Shown here: piece by piece, positions 10,516-22,378 of the stretch
How the letters are laid out: the number at the start of each line of letters is the position of its first letter
Position numbering within the stretch: the first letter of the stretch is position 1
NCBI GenBank assembly: GCA_029168955.1
Contig: JAPDOI010000364.1
Location: forward strand, 620,001-684,000
DNA length: 64,000 nucleotides
From: Aplectana chamaeleonis
Lineage: Eukaryota > Nematoda > Chromadorea > Rhabditida > Cosmocercidae
Direction of reading: 5' to 3'
Notes under the pieces: model-generated
The model's database searches: none
Seen by the model: only the letters and a program-made list of their open reading frames with translations
What the model was told of the DNA's origin: nothing
Made by a program: the position numbers and the translations under genes

Positions 10516-11178
10516 TATTTCCGTTATAGATTTATAGAGATAAGTTTGTTCAAATTTATTATGATTTTTTGAAAGCTTTTGCGGCGCGTTCTGCAGCGTG
10601 GCACAGAGGTTCAGAGAATCATTAAGTATACTTTCGATCTTGGGGAGATGGGTTTTCGACCATGCTCTACCAATGTGGCCAATAAAAAACATATGTTGCC
10701 CTGCCAATGGGTCGCAAGATGCCTAACACGAAAACCGGAGAAGTCCAGGGTTTTTGGTGGCTTCTAGTCTAATTTCTTTGCGAGCATTTTTGCAAACTAC
10801 GGAGTTTTCAGCCCCAGTTAATAAAATTCTCGCTACATCACACGTCTAAACTGCGGAATGTCTTGCTTCGAATGCGAAAAAAAAGTTGGAAAGTTTCGTC
10901 TCGATCGATCCACCTTGTCCTGCGGTACGTTCCAAGACTGTTCCCACGACGGCGAGGAAGGAAAGGTGGCCTCTCCACAGACAAAATTGCTCCCCATGGC
11001 TGCAATTTATAACTGGAAATCGTTGCATTTAGCCATGGAATTGTACTAAAATGCACCCTGGAGCCGGATGCATCGATGCGCCCGCCGGGTTGGGGCAGAA
11101 GCACGCATTCGGCATCTTTGAAGATCGAAGTGCCAGGGCAGTAGATCATCCAATCAATCGTGCCCCAGCTGTGTTTTA
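10516..11178 (-). other. Unrecognised 103-codon minus ORF (10838-11149), otherwise no gene seen
   Basis: The minus ORF at 10838-11149 begins MIYCPGTSIF and its first 65 codons look less repeat-like than most in the window (IPWLNATISSYKLQPWG). The frame is open further upstream of the Met (TIDW before it) until it meets the TIR element at 11179. That would fit an exon truncated by the insertion. I recognise no domain and cannot place a splice site with confidence. The rest of the interval shows no gene. Confidence 0.25.
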
Positions 11179-11451
11179 AGGGGTCTGCAGAGTTGCAGAG
11201 ACCGGCGAGTGGTCGCCGAGCGTCAGCCTTGACACGGCGACAAAAATGTTTCGAAACATTATCGTCGCGGCGTCGGTTGCCGCTCGCTGGCTGTGATGCA
11301 GGGCCGTCGCGGCGTCAATACACTCTGCGGTGCCCCCTCGTCGCCCTTTATGCCGCGTCGGTCGCCCCCGTCGCTGAAAGTGATCGATATTGCATCACCC
11401 AGCATTGCTCGTCGCTGCGAGCAACGCCGCAACTTAAACTCTGCAGACCCT
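11179..11451. mobile_element. AGGGGTCTGCAGAG MITE, copy 1
   Basis: The ends AGGGGTCTGCAGAGTT and AACTCTGCAGACCCT are inverted repeats. The interior holds GGTCGCCGAGCGTCAGCCTT and CACTCTGCGGTGCCCCCTCG. Related copies lie at 13426-13687 and 16222-16495. The expected TAA duplication is degraded here (TTA versus TTT). The ORF at 11160-11483 is an element artefact. Confidence 0.75.
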
Positions 11452-11464
11452 TTTACGCTGCTCT

Positions 11465-11494
11465 AGCCGCCCCAGCCTCCTAGCTGGGGCGGCT
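11465..11494. repeat. Perfect 12-bp stem-loop
   Basis: AGCCGCCCCAGC, a 6-base loop, then GCTGGGGCGGCT. It lies just outside the MITE end at 11451. The word AGCTGGGGC followed closely by ACGATTGATT occurs in both MITE flanks, suggesting a small local duplication. Function is unknown. Confidence 0.6.
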
Positions 11495-11636
11495 GGAGCA
11501 CGATTGATTCTCTGATTTATTGAGATCTTCAAGGGCCCAGACTGCCCTGCCCCTGGTCCGTAGTGGAAAGGCGATCCCAACTGCGACCGACCGAATGGTT
11601 GTTTCTTTCCACAGTCTACTCCTTAAGGCTCCGTCC

Positions 11637-12068
11637 ATACGTGGCGTGAGCGAGCGATCTCGCAAAATCGATGGTCATCGTGGGCACACGTTTCGCTAGC
11701 CGCTCACAAGCGCTCCTTCTCGCGCGCTCTCGCCCGCTCGCTCTCGCGCGCTTGCGCCAGTACCACAGAGCAAGGAACAAGTTTCAAGCTTACTGCTCCA
11801 ACACTAAAGCAAGTGGCATCAAACCTGTATCAAAACTACTGCCCTTGCTTTCCATAATCCCACCACGGAAGTCGAAAACCGTGGGAAATCATCATCATCA
11901 ATCGCCGACTCGAGCGATTGATCACCCGATCAAAAGTTTTCAATCGAATGAACACGAGGTAGGGGGTGTTCGCCTATGTTAATTTGCAAGCACGGGCTGC
12001 TCTAACGTTGAGGAGCGTCGAGAGGCGCACAACAGCGGGAACGCCCGCTCTCGCCACGTATGAACGCT
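11637..12068. mobile_element. GGCTCCGTCCATACG MITE, copy 2
   Basis: The left end is TAA plus GGCTCCGTCCATACGTGGCG. The right end has CTCTCGCCACGTATGAACGC with a decayed terminus. The interior matches 3137-3574, including CCCACCACGGAAGTCGAAA and AACACGAGGTAGGGGGTGTT. Confidence 0.7.
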
Positions 12069-12156
12069 ATCATGTGGCAAGATCTTCTAGAGAGCCAGTC
12101 CGATTCACCCACTACGGCCAGACACAAAGTTTCGAATAAACACTACGAGATACGAC

Positions 12157-12298
12157 TAAGGGGTCATTTATACTTCCGCCGCCGAGCGGCGCGTCACAGT
12201 GCATTTCTGTATTATTGATCACGCGGCGCGGCACGATCGATACTGCAGGATTGCACTTCGCCGCGCCGCTCGGCGGCAGAAGTGCAAACGACCCCTAA
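12157..12298. mobile_element. TAA-flanked 136-bp MITE, GGGGTCATTTATACTTC ends
   Basis: TAA (12157-12159), GGGGTCATTTATACTTCCGC at the left, and GCAGAAGTGCAAACGACCCC, TAA (12296-12298) at the right. The arms (CGCCGAGCGGCGCG and CGCGCCGCTCGGCG) would form a strong hairpin. Flanks and ends fit PIF/Harbinger MITEs. Confidence 0.8.
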
Positions 12299-13425
12299 TC
12301 AACGACGAGCGAACGGCCTCCCCGCGTTCAGCGTAGCTAGCACGGGCCGAGATTGCGGTTTAACACAGGCCAAATACCAAAGAACTTCCCCCTTGCACAT
12401 TCGGTGCAAGAATTTTCGGGATTTAGCAAGCTTCGCTAAGTTCCGTATTCCCCCCCCCCATAGGGAATGGAAGGGCGTAACAGGTCGCTCCCCCGAAGGC
12501 ATCTTGCACCCATCAGCTGAGTGAATTCTTTTTGTTCCACCGGTATATCGATTCTTACGCGAACGGTCCCATATTTTTCTCATCTCTTATATCTATCTAT
12601 AACTACATAGACTCTGGTTCATTTTGTATAAGCTCCTGTTTTCGATTAACACAGCGCTGAGGGGTGGCTTTTTTCATGAGAACCTCCTTATCACTAGTTG
12701 TATTTCAACGAGTCCAACCGCTCCGCTGCTGGTGATAATCGAAATCCTCAGGTCACTGGAGAATTTCCAAAGTCTACCTCTCAATAAGACAATGCAAAGG
12801 GATGTGGAAGAGTTTTTACTACACTAACATTTCATCCGAAACCCTATATTTCTTTTCTGAAAGTCCCGCCGATCGCAGGTCAGAAATGTTAAATTTTCCA
12901 CCACTCGCCTTTTGCGGCTCTAATTCCACTCAGGAACACCTCGCTTGCACTGAGTAGCATGACGTGTCGAACTGCAAAAAAGTGACGAATTCTCCCAGTG
13001 AGTGGAGAGGGCCCCTATCCTTGCCCATCCGACTAGTTCAAAGCGGTAGATAGCAAGGAAGGGTTATGAAGTTCTTGAACAATGGCCGGATTTGAAATTA
13101 GTTTTTACATACGCTTATGTGCTAATCTTGTTATTGGGATTTGAACAACTGCCACAAGAAATATAATATAATCTGATCGTTTCAAGGCTAGCAATGACGA
13201 TGAAAATTTTGGGTTCTAAAAAATCGGAATAAACGTGAGAGCCTACCTCTTAAGCCTCTTTCAGAGTACGACCAAAATGCAAAGCTACCGTGCGCGCGGC
13301 GATCCAACAATAGCGTCGCCGTGCGATGAGATCGAGTCACCGAACTACGTGGTTCCAGCACTCTTTGAGGTTATTGTTCTGAACGTGCTGCGATCTAAGC
13401 ATGCGACGCAGCCAGATCGATGTGA
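12299..13425. other. No gene recognised; half copy of the 2897-3070 palindrome at 12676-12762
   Basis: A diverged relative of the 2897-3070 palindrome occupies about 12676-12762. The plus ORF at 12282-12524 and its minus shadow show no domain. The plus ORF at 13235-13660 runs from unassigned sequence into the next MITE and is not credible as a gene. Confidence 0.4.
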
Positions 13426-13687
13426 AGGATCTGCAGTGTTGAGGTCGCCGCGTTGCTCGCAGCGAAGAATGGAGCTGGGTGATGCAACATCGATTACTTT
13501 CGGCGACGACGAGGCGCAAAGGGCGATGAGGCGGCACCGCAGAGTGTTTGGCGCCGCGACTGCCCTCCGTTACCGCCAGCGAGCGGCCACCGACGCAACG
13601 ACGATAATGTTCGGGATCGTTTCCGTCGCCGCGTCAAGGCTGACGCTCGGCGACCAGTAGCAGGTCGGTGCAACTCTGCAGACCCCT
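13426..13687. mobile_element. AGGGGTCTGCAG MITE, copy 2 (left end decayed)
   Basis: The right end CAACTCTGCAGACCCCT is followed by TAA. The left end is AGGATCTGCAGTGTTGAGG. The interior words GCTCGCAGCGAAGAA and CGATTACTTTCGGCGACGA match 16222-16495. Confidence 0.7.
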
Positions 13688-14056
13688 TAAGAGCTTTCCT
13701 AATCGATCGCGTCGCGACGCGATTGGACTATGAAAGTGGCCTACGCTCACAAAATGACCAAGAGGGCTGTCAAATGTCATGCTTGGCATCAAACGTTTGC
13801 TCCAGAGGCTTAGCGTAGTGTCCCTCAACAGGTGAAATGTGCCCGAATACAAAGTCGGAAAGCTCTAACGCTGTGCACCCCCATAGTTATCGATATTTAT
13901 CACATCGGGTCGTAGACCAACAGAAATCAGTGACGGACTGCAGAACAGCGGAGGGGGGAGGCTACCGTTGCAGTAAGTCTGTGAGCCGTTCACGTGAGAC
14001 AAACGGTGCTGTGGAAGAAGACAGCTCACGAATATGACTGACTATACAATATGGAG
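13688..14056. other. No gene or repeat recognised
   Basis: About 370 bp. A short GC palindrome, CGCGTCGCGACGCG, lies near 13710. The small ORFs lack features. Confidence 0.35.
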
Positions 14057-14493
14057 TTAAAGGCATCGTACGCGCAGAAAACCGTATATTATTTTTTCAT
14101 GTTTTTGTGTAGATTGGCCTCACTAGTGAATGAAAATGTCGAAGGGGCCATGGAAAACCTTCATTTGTAAAGAAAAGTCAATCGGAACACATTGTAAATA
14201 CGAATTTGAATTTCGCGCCAAAATCCTTTTGGAGGTTTTTCTGCTTTTGGACGTCTCGCTACTGTCTTTTTTCGGAGTTTTTTCTGCATGTGGAGTTCGT
14301 GCCGTAACTATTTCTCAGGTTGGCTTACGGTCGCACCAAAATTCTAGAAAAAGTGCTAGATGACTGGTGCCTTTCAACCTCATTGCCCGACGTTTCTGAC
14401 GCGCCAAAGTTTACCAGTTTGGTCTACCGGGCTCAATCATGAAATTGAGCCTGAAAAATGAAAATTGATTTCCAGCGCGAACGATGCCTTTAA
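14057..14493. mobile_element. TTAA-flanked element, AGGCATCGTACGCG ends
   Basis: TTAA (14057-14060), AGGCATCGTACGCGCAGAAA at the left; GCGCGAACGATGCCT, TTAA (14490-14493) at the right. It is 437 bp and of the same subfamily as 15371-15975, sharing its end words and the ACGATGCCT terminus. Confidence 0.8.
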
Positions 14494-15370
14494 TGAAAGA
14501 CGCGAGATCACGTGTACTACCAAGACACAGAGATTAGTAAGTTGCTCAAACGATTGCAAAACCGCAGGACATGCACGCCGTCCACGTCTCGCGACATCCC
14601 TTGTCGAACGGACAGGTGACGCATCAGAAAACGTTGAGCGTCTTGTTTCACGAAATTTTTTAGTCTAAGAACACCTCCTGGTCACCTCAGTGTGCAGAAG
14701 ATTTTTGCCTCAAATTACTATACATCGAAAACTTTTAAAGAGACAGTGCACATAGAAAACCATGTACCCATGTTCTCCTCCATCCGGGGAACATCTGAAA
14801 CGGAAACTGAGAACTCGATGAAAATCTGTTTTTGCACGGAAAACAATTGCCACCTAAAAGAAATGTACCTAAAAGAGGGGGATTGGAATATCTGCGCTTC
14901 AGTAAAAGGCTCTTGGTCCCTAGTTCTTTCAGTATTTTTAAAAGGCAGGTTGACCGGTATTTGCAACAGGAACCGTTTATTGGCTCTAGTAGGGCCTAGT
15001 TTTCTTTCTGTTTGCTGTTGGTTATGGTTTAATGTTTTTCCACTGGCTTTTTTTTGTTTTGTTATTCACATGTGCTGACGCGCATGTAATGAATGTAAAA
15101 TGTAAAAAGAGCGCTTGACGGTCGGTCGCGCTATGATTACACGGTGCGGCAAAAAATCTAGGACACGCGAAACGACTGCTTTGAACATAATAGCTGACTA
15201 CCCTGACGAAATATTAACTAAAACATTATTAATTAAATCAACCTTCAGATCTTGAAACAGCCTCTCTTGGCTCGAATGCAGGCTGATCCTCTCCTGTGAA
15301 ACGAATCCACGGTGCAGGTGGTTAACAACGATACCCTTCGGAGTCCTGCTGATGACTTCAGCAAAGATGT
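14494..15370 (+). other. Unrecognised 128-codon ORF (14692-15078) between two TTAA elements
   Basis: The plus ORF at 14692-15078 has a C-terminal hydrophobic stretch (LLALVGPSFLSVCCWLWFNV onward) that could be one membrane segment. A competing minus ORF (14718-14966) covers the same bases. No domain, start context or splice signal supports either. The rest (15079-15370) shows nothing recognisable. Confidence 0.2.
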
Positions 15371-15975
15371 TTAAAGGCATCGTACACGATGATAAACCAT
15401 ATTTGGGTTTTTGATGTTTTCGTGTTGTACTATCCCTATAGTGACTAACGGTAGCAAAACGCCCCCTCAAAAACGTCGACTTTTTGAGAAAAACCCATTT
15501 TTAGAAAGTTCATAGCAAATTTGAATTTCGCGCCGGCATCAACTTGGGATAGTTGCGCAGAAAATGCAAGGAACAGTTTTACGCTTCGTTCCTTGGCGCA
15601 GCGTTGGAAGCAATTCACCGAGGATGCCGCTCAACTACGACTTCAGCTGAATTAAAATGGGCTACCCACCTGCTGCGTCCAGTGCTGCCGGCTGCTTTCG
15701 ATCGATGCCGAATTCGAAATTGACTGGCGTGTGTATTGCGCCCTACGACGCGTCAAGGCACGCCCGCCGTCAGCAACCCAGGAGCTTTGTTCCTTGTAAC
15801 AACGGATCGACCCCAAGGCCGGCCCCCAAACCCAGGAAGCCAATTTGAGGTAAGCGAATCTTCAATCAGAGACGGTTTTGTAACTCCAAACTTTCTGAGT
15901 GACATTGTCATGGCCCACTAGTCCGAATGAACGCATAAACCTAAATTCGGTTTTCATCGTGGACGATGCCTTTAA
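15371..15975. mobile_element. TTAA-flanked element, AGGCATCGTACACG ends
   Basis: TTAA (15371-15374), AGGCATCGTACACGATGATA at the left; TCATCGTGGACGATGCCT, TTAA (15972-15975) at the right. It is 605 bp with imperfect inverted ends. The interior ORFs (15657-15848 plus, 15652-15843 minus) mirror each other and are not convincing. Confidence 0.8.
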
Positions 15976-16081
15976 GGGAAGGTCTTGTCGAGAGGAAAAC
16001 TCATTTTACCAGTAAATCTTTCAGACGTTATTTACCCTTGGCCTTGTCTTCCATTACCATGCAAAAGGAGGGCGTTATCGC

Positions 16082-16559
16082 TTAACAGGTGATCGAATCC
16101 AAAACATCAACGAATTGTGATGTCATGTCCTCCGAGACATGTGACTGACCCATCTTGGAGGCTTCTCTGAATCCTATTTCGATCGCGCAATCGTTTTGGA
16201 TGTTAAAAAACTGATCTGTAAAGGGGCCTGCAGAGTTCAAGTTGCGGCGTTGCTCGCAGCGACGAACAGCGTTGGGTAATGCAATATCGATTACATTCGG
16301 CGACGAGGGCGACCGACGCAGCGTGATGGGCGACGAGGGGGCATCACATAGTGTTTTGACGCAGCGACGACCATGCATCACAGCCAGCGAGAGGCAACCG
16401 ACGCGGCGACGATAATGTTCGTAAACATTTTTGTCGCCGCGCAAAGGCTGACGCTCGGCGACCAGTCGCCGGTCGGTGCAACTCTGCAGACCCCTTAATG
16501 AATGACTCGTGAGAGAAACGGGTATCGCGGCGATCGGAGGTCACAACCTTAGCAACCAT
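16082..16559 (-). pseudogene. Short ORF interrupted by a TAA-flanked MITE
   Basis: On the minus strand an ORF starts at 16559 (MVAKVVTSDRRDTRFSHESF) and is in frame until the MITE at 16222-16495. Beyond the MITE, 16218 down to 16082 reads TDQFFNIQND and ends DVLDSITC, stop. Taking out the MITE and one TAA leaves a single 66-codon frame with no frameshift or stop. This suggests the MITE landed in a pre-existing reading frame, or that the frame is open by chance. Stops lie in frame just upstream of the Met, so it would be a small gene or one exon. No domain is recognised. Confidence 0.35.
16219..16498. mobile_element. AGGGGCCTGCAGAG MITE, copy 3, TAA-flanked
   Basis: TAA (16219-16221), AGGGGCCTGCAGAGTTC; AACTCTGCAGACCCCT, TAA (16496-16498). 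The element proper is 274 bp. This copy has an intact three-base duplication and shows the true ends of the family. Confidence 0.85.
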
Positions 16560-16904
16560 TCTACTCCGTGACCTTTTGGGTCACGGCTAAATTTTTTCCC
16601 CACAATTTTCGCAAATTTTTGTACAGTTGTTAATAGAACTCCTGCTACACAATTTATATTTCATCACTTTTACTACCCTAGAACAAGCAATTTTACAGAA
16701 GGCAATAACTCTCTTGATATTGATGCTTGCGATTAATAGCGGAGACCACGCAGTAAAGAACAAATGCCGTCAGGGCTGCGGTGATTAAGCCGGGCGGCGC
16801 TAAGTTGAAGCTGCCGCGGCGCGGCCGTGCAGCGCAGCTTGTATTAGATTGCCGCCGCAATAGATGATTCTGCTAGCCTGCAAGTTTAAATGTTGAAAAA
16901 AATT
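16499..16904. other. No gene recognised
   Basis: It holds the N-terminal part of the interrupted ORF up to 16559, then unassigned sequence leading to the AT-rich satellite. A GC-rich patch lies at 16790-16860. Confidence 0.35.
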
Positions 16905-17590
16905 TGAATCAACGCAAGAATTCCAGAAGTTTGTATATAATCCTTTTTTTCCTACATTTGAAGTCAACTCGGATTTTTCAAAATGTTAAAAAAATTGGAA
17001 ATTTCAAAAAATTTAAATAAACTGAAAATTTTTGAAATTTGAAATAAATTGGAAATTTGAAACCTGACAAAAAAATCTGAATTCTTAATCTCAAGAATAA
17101 ATACGAGTTGAGATCATTTTCTTCAAAAATTGAAATAAGTTGGAAGTTTTGAAAAATCGAAATAAACTGCAAGTTCTTAGTTTGAAAAAAAAAGGAATTC
17201 CTAATTACAGATGTAAATACGATATTAAATCAGAACTTTTTCAACAATTGAATTGAAGTGAAAATAATTGAAATTTGAAATAAGTTAGAAATTTTGAAGT
17301 CTGGAAAAAAATCGGAGTTCTTAATTTCAAGAATATATACGGGTTTATATCAGAGATTTTCTCAAATATTAAAATAATTGGGAAGTTTTGAAAAATTGAA
17401 ATAAACTGGAAATTTTTGAAGTTAGAAAAAGAACGGAATTCCTAATTTTAGAAGTAACTACGATTTTGAATCAAAACTTTTTTTAAAAATTGAAAGAAAC
17501 TGAAAAATTTCGAACTTTGAAATGAATTGGAAATTTTGAAATTGGGAAAAAATCGGAATCCGTCATTTCAAACACAAATACGAGTTGATA
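16905..17590 (+). repeat. AT-rich satellite, about 243-bp monomer, main block
   Basis: Monomers carry landmarks GGAATTCCTAATT (17192 and 17435, 243 bp apart), GAAATTTTGAAGTCTGG and ATATACGRGTTKATATC. The satellite resumes at 23118-23220, 26001-26057 and 38671-38885. Each gap is filled by one Hel-A copy, and the sequence on either side of each joins at an A-T step to match an uninterrupted monomer. The whole satellite is about 1.06 kb once insertions are removed. Confidence 0.85.
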
Positions 17591-17599
17591 TCCTTATAC

Positions 17600-18865
17600 T
17601 TAACACTTAGGAGACCGCGTGTCCACACTGCGCACCCACGCCATAAAACTTTTGATATTTTTAATATTTCTCTGGCGTGGAGTCTTTTTTAATTACGGAT
17701 GGGTTCCTTAGGATGAAACCTATTTACATTCACAGTGGTCAAGCATTTTCAGTGTTCCTAGTAATTTTACAAGCACCTCCGGAAATGGCACTTTCCGATT
17801 TTTCGAGCTTCTTTGGCTGGCAATAAATCGTTCCAAACGTGGCTAAGAAGGGGTATCAATGATGCTTGTCACGGAACTGATGCTCTACAGTTGATTGTCG
17901 AAGTAGTAGTGCAACCTATTTGAGATAACTGTAGTAGGTCATCGTTCAAAATTTTGCTGCATTGACCTCGAGGGTTATTCGAGTTGCTGCACAAGGTTCT
18001 GGTTTTTACTTATCAATTTCCAATGAAATTTCCTTTGACTACGGCATATTAGCCATCGGTCAACTTTGTTTAAATTTTCGTTAAATTTCGAGTGGAGGGT
18101 AACTTGGGGGCAAAGGGGTGAAAACCTAGAAATAGTTCAGTGTTTAAAATGCTACTGAAATTAAACTACGGGGTGTGTTTGGAGGCGCTGAACAATGAAG
18201 TTGTGTATATTTCACAGTTTTTTAAAGCTTCGCTGGCGTCTGTCGTTCGTTATCCGTTTGTAAACGTTTCACGTTTTGGTGCGACTTCGCTCACGTGGCC
18301 ATTGGGGAGGAGGGGGTGCTGATCATGAATCTGATTACCATTTTGATATTTCTGATAAAGTTTCTGTCGGTCGCACCAGACAACTTGGTAGATCAAAGTA
18401 TTTGAGTCCGCCGAAAGTTCTACATGAGGTTTATTAGAGCATTACAAAGGAGAAGTTTGTTCTTTTTTCAAATTTTCAATACTCCGGGTCGGCCTAGCAC
18501 GACTCAATCTTAACCATTAGCTGTAACCTGAAGCAAATCCCAGAAGTTGACAAACAAACGCCTATTTCGTTACCAGCCTTGTGCATGTAAAGCTGGATTA
18601 ACTTGACAAATAAAAAAGCAGGTCCGCGAAAAAGCGGTGGATCATTGCTTCACCATGGCCTCACTCCAGATCTCTGTGGAGCGACATACTCTCAGGTGGA
18701 GTAGAAACGGAATATTTGTTGTCTAAGTAAGAAAGCCTGCTCCGATCAAAATGGTTCTCAGCGGACCGCGTGTCCACACTGCGCACCCACGGAAACGATT
18801 AGCCGTGGAGCGCACCGGTCCGCTGTGGAAATTCGCCGTGGAGCAGGCGGTCTCCTAAGTGTTAA
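17600..18865. mobile_element. 1.26-kb TTAA-flanked element, CACTTAGGAGACCGC ends
   Basis: TTAA (17600-17603), CACTTAGGAGACCGCGTG at the left; GCGGTCTCCTAAGTG, TTAA (18862-18865) at the right. The sister copies at 23221 and 26058 read straight through (ATACTTAAAGCAG), giving the empty site and proving a TTAA target. The word CCGCGTGTCCACACTGCGCA occurs near both ends in direct orientation. No long transposase frame; the largest internal ORF is 60 codons. Fits a non-autonomous piggyBac-like element, distinct in its ends from the AGGCA group. Confidence 0.88.
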
Positions 18866-18880
18866 AGCAGTTATGTCCCG

Positions 18881-19262
<382 letters not shown>

Positions 19263-19271
19263 AAAAAAAAG

Positions 19272-22200
19272 GTGTGCAGGACCCCAGTGAGGGTGTTCAA
19301 GACGTCATTAAAAGTGTGCAGGACCCCAGTGAAAGTGTGCAGGACGTCATAGAAAGTGTGCAGGACCCCAGCGGGAGTGTGCAGGACGTTATAGAAAGTG
19401 TGCAGGGCATCATAGAAAATGTGCAGGACCCCAGTGGGAGTGTGCAGACGTCATAGAAAGTGTGCAGGACCCCAGAGGAAGTGTGCAGGACGTCATAGAA
19501 AGTGTGCAGGACATCATAGAAAATATGCAGGTCCCCAGCGGGAGTGTGCAGGACGTCATAGAAAGTGTGCAGGACCCCAGAGGGAGTGTGCAGGACGTCA
19601 TAGAAAGTGTGCAGGACCCCAGAGGAAGTGTGCAGAACGTCATAGAAAGTGTGCAGTACCCCAGTGGAAGTGTGCAGGACGTCATAGAAAGTGTGCAGGA
19701 CCCCAGTGGAAGTGTGCAGGACGTCATAGAAATTGTGCAAGACCCCAGCGGGAGTGTGCAGGACATCATAGAAAGTGTGCAGGACCCCAGTGGAAGTGCT
19801 GAGGACTTTATAGAAGGTGTGCAGGACCCCAGCGGGAGTGTTCATGACGTCATAGAAAGGGTGCAGGACCCCAGTGGAAGTGTGCAGGACGTCACAGAAA
19901 TTGTGCAGTACCCCAAATGGAGTGCGCAGGACAACATAGAAAATGTGCAGGTCCCCAGCGGGAGTGTGCAGGACGTCATAGAAATTGTGCAAGACCCCAG
20001 CGGGAGTGTGCAGGACGTCATAGAAAGTGTGCAGGACCCCAACGGGAGTGTGCAGGACGTCATAGAAAGTGTGCAGGACCCAAACGGGAGTGTGCAGGAC
20101 GTCATAGAAAGTGTGCAGGACCCCTGTGGAAGTGTGCAGGACGTCTTAGGAAGTAAACAGGATCCCAGTGGAAGTGCTGAGGACTTAATAGAAAGTGTGC
20201 AGGACCCCAGCGGGAGTATTCAGGACGTCATAGAAAATGTGTAGGACCCCAGCGGGAGTAAGCGGGACGTCACAGAAAGTGTGCAGGACCCCAGTGGGAG
20301 TGTGCAGGACGTCATAGAAAGTGTGCAGGACCCCTGTGGAAGTGTGCAGGACGTCTTAGGAAGTAAACAGGATCCCAGTGGAAGTGCTGAGGACGTTATA
20401 GAAAGTGTGCAGGACCCCAGCGGGAGTGTTCAGGACGTCATAGAAAATGTGCAGGACCCCAGCGGGAGTGTGCGGGAGGGCATAGAAAGTGTGCAGGACC
20501 CAAGTAGGAGTGTGCAGGACCCCAGTAGGAGTGTGCAGGACGTCATAGAAAGTGTGCAGGACCCCAGTGGGAGTGTGCAGGACGTCATAGAAAGTGTGCA
20601 GGACCCCAGCGGGAATGTGCAGGACGTCATAGAAAGTGTGCAGGACCCCAGCGTGAGTGTGCAGGACGTCATAGAAAGTGTGCAGGACCCAAGTAGGAAT
20701 GTGCAGGACGTCATAGAAAGTGTGCAGGACCCCAGCGGGAATGTGCAGGACGTCATAGAAAGTGTGCAGGACCCCAGCGGGAGTATTCAGGACGTCATAG
20801 AAAATGTGTAGGACCCCAGCGGGAGTGTGCGGGACGTCATAGAAAGTGTGCAGGACCCAAGTAGGAGTGTGCAGGACGTCATAGAAAGTATGCAGGACCC
20901 CAGTGGGAGTGTGCAGGACGTCATAGAAAGTGTGCAGGACCCGAGCGGGAATGTGCAGGACGTCATAGAAAGTGTGCAGGACCCAAGCGGGAGTATGCAG
21001 GAAGTCATAGAAAGTGTGCAGGACCCCTGTGGAAGTGTGCAGGACGTCATAGAAAGTGTGCAGGACCCCAGCGGGAATGTGCAGAACGTCATAGAAAGTG
21101 TGCAGGACCCAAATGGAAGTGTGCAGGACGTCATAGAAAGTGTGCAGGACCGAAACGGGAGTATGCAGGAAGTCATAGAAAGTGTGCAGGACCCAAGTGG
21201 AAGTGTGCAGGACGTCATAGAAAGTGTGCAGGACCCAAACGGGAGTATGCAGGAAGTCATAGAAAGTGTGCAGGACCCAAGTGGGAGTGTGCATGACGTC
21301 ATAGAAAGTGTGCAGGACCCCAGTGGGAGTGTGCAGGACGTCATAGAAAGTGTGCAGGACCCAAGTGGGAGTGTGCATGACGTCATAGAAAGTGTGCAGG
21401 ACCCAAACTGGAGTGTGCAGGAAGTCATAGAAAGTGTGCAGGACCCAAACTGGAGTATGCAGGAAGTCATAGAAAGTGTGCAGGACCCAAACTGGAGTAT
21501 GCAGGAAGTCATATAAAGTGTGCAGGACCCAAGTGGGAGTGTGCATGACGTCATAGAAAATGTGCAGGACCCAAACGGGAGTATGCAGGAAGTCATAGAA
21601 AGTGTGCAGGACCCAAGTAGGAGTGTGCAGGACGTCATAGAAAGTGTGCAGGACCCAAACTGGAGTATGCAGGAAGTCATAGAAAGTGTGCAGGACCCAA
21701 GTGGGAGTGTGCATGACGTCATAGAAAGTGTGCAGGACCCAAACGGTAGTATGCAGGAAGTCATAGAAAGTGTGCAGGACCCAAACGGGAGTATGCAGGA
21801 AGTTATAGAAAGTGTGCAGGACCCAAATAGGAGTGCGCAGGACGTCATGGAAAGTGTGCAGGACCCAAGTAGGAGTATGCAGGACGTCATAGAAAGTGTG
21901 CAGGACCCAAGTGGGAGTGTGCATGACGTCATAGAAAGTGTGCAGGACCCAAACGGTAGTATGCAGGAAGTCATAGAAAGTGTGCAGGACCCAAACGGGA
22001 GTATGCAGGAAGCCATAGAAAGTGTGCAGGACCCAAGTAGGAGTGCGCAGGATGTCATAGAAAGTGTGCAGGACCCAAGTAGGAGTATGCAGGACGTAAT
22101 AGAAAGTGTGCAGGACCCCAGCGGTAGAATGCAGGAAGTCATAGAAAGTGTAGGACCCCAGTGGGAGTGTGCAGGACGTCATGGAAAGTGTGCAGGACCC

Positions 22201-22378
22201 CAGCGGGAATGTACAGAACATCATAGAAAGTGTGCAGGACGTCATAGAAAGTGTGCAGGATCGAAACGGGAGTATGCAGGAAGTCATAGAAAGTGTGCAG
22301 GACCCAAGTGGGAGTGTGCATGACGTCATAGAATGTGTGCAGGACCGCAAGGATAGTGTGCCGAACGTCACCAAGAAT
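19272..22378 (+). repeat. 42-bp minisatellite array, Hel-A copy 1 (about 74 units)
   Basis: The unit is two related 21-bp halves, one starting GTGCAGGACGTCATAGAAA and the other GTGCAGGACCCCAG. Direct reading gives alternating heptads VQDVIES and VQDPSGS; the reverse gives HTFYDVL and HTPAGVL. Variants include CCCAAACGGGAGTATGCAGG and CCTGTGGAAGT, clustered as local higher-order blocks. Several frames are open at once on both strands, including the 672-codon minus ORF at 20356-22374. Frames break at isolated stops (such as CATATAAAG at 21510). Confidence 0.95.

Noticed and set aside
20356..22374. 672-codon minus ORF with HTFYDVL repeats
   Set aside because: Same reason; an overlapping 451-codon minus ORF and several plus ORFs cover the same array.
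19272..22378. CRISPR-like array
   Set aside because: Units are contiguous 42-bp tandem repeats without unique spacers, in a eukaryotic context.
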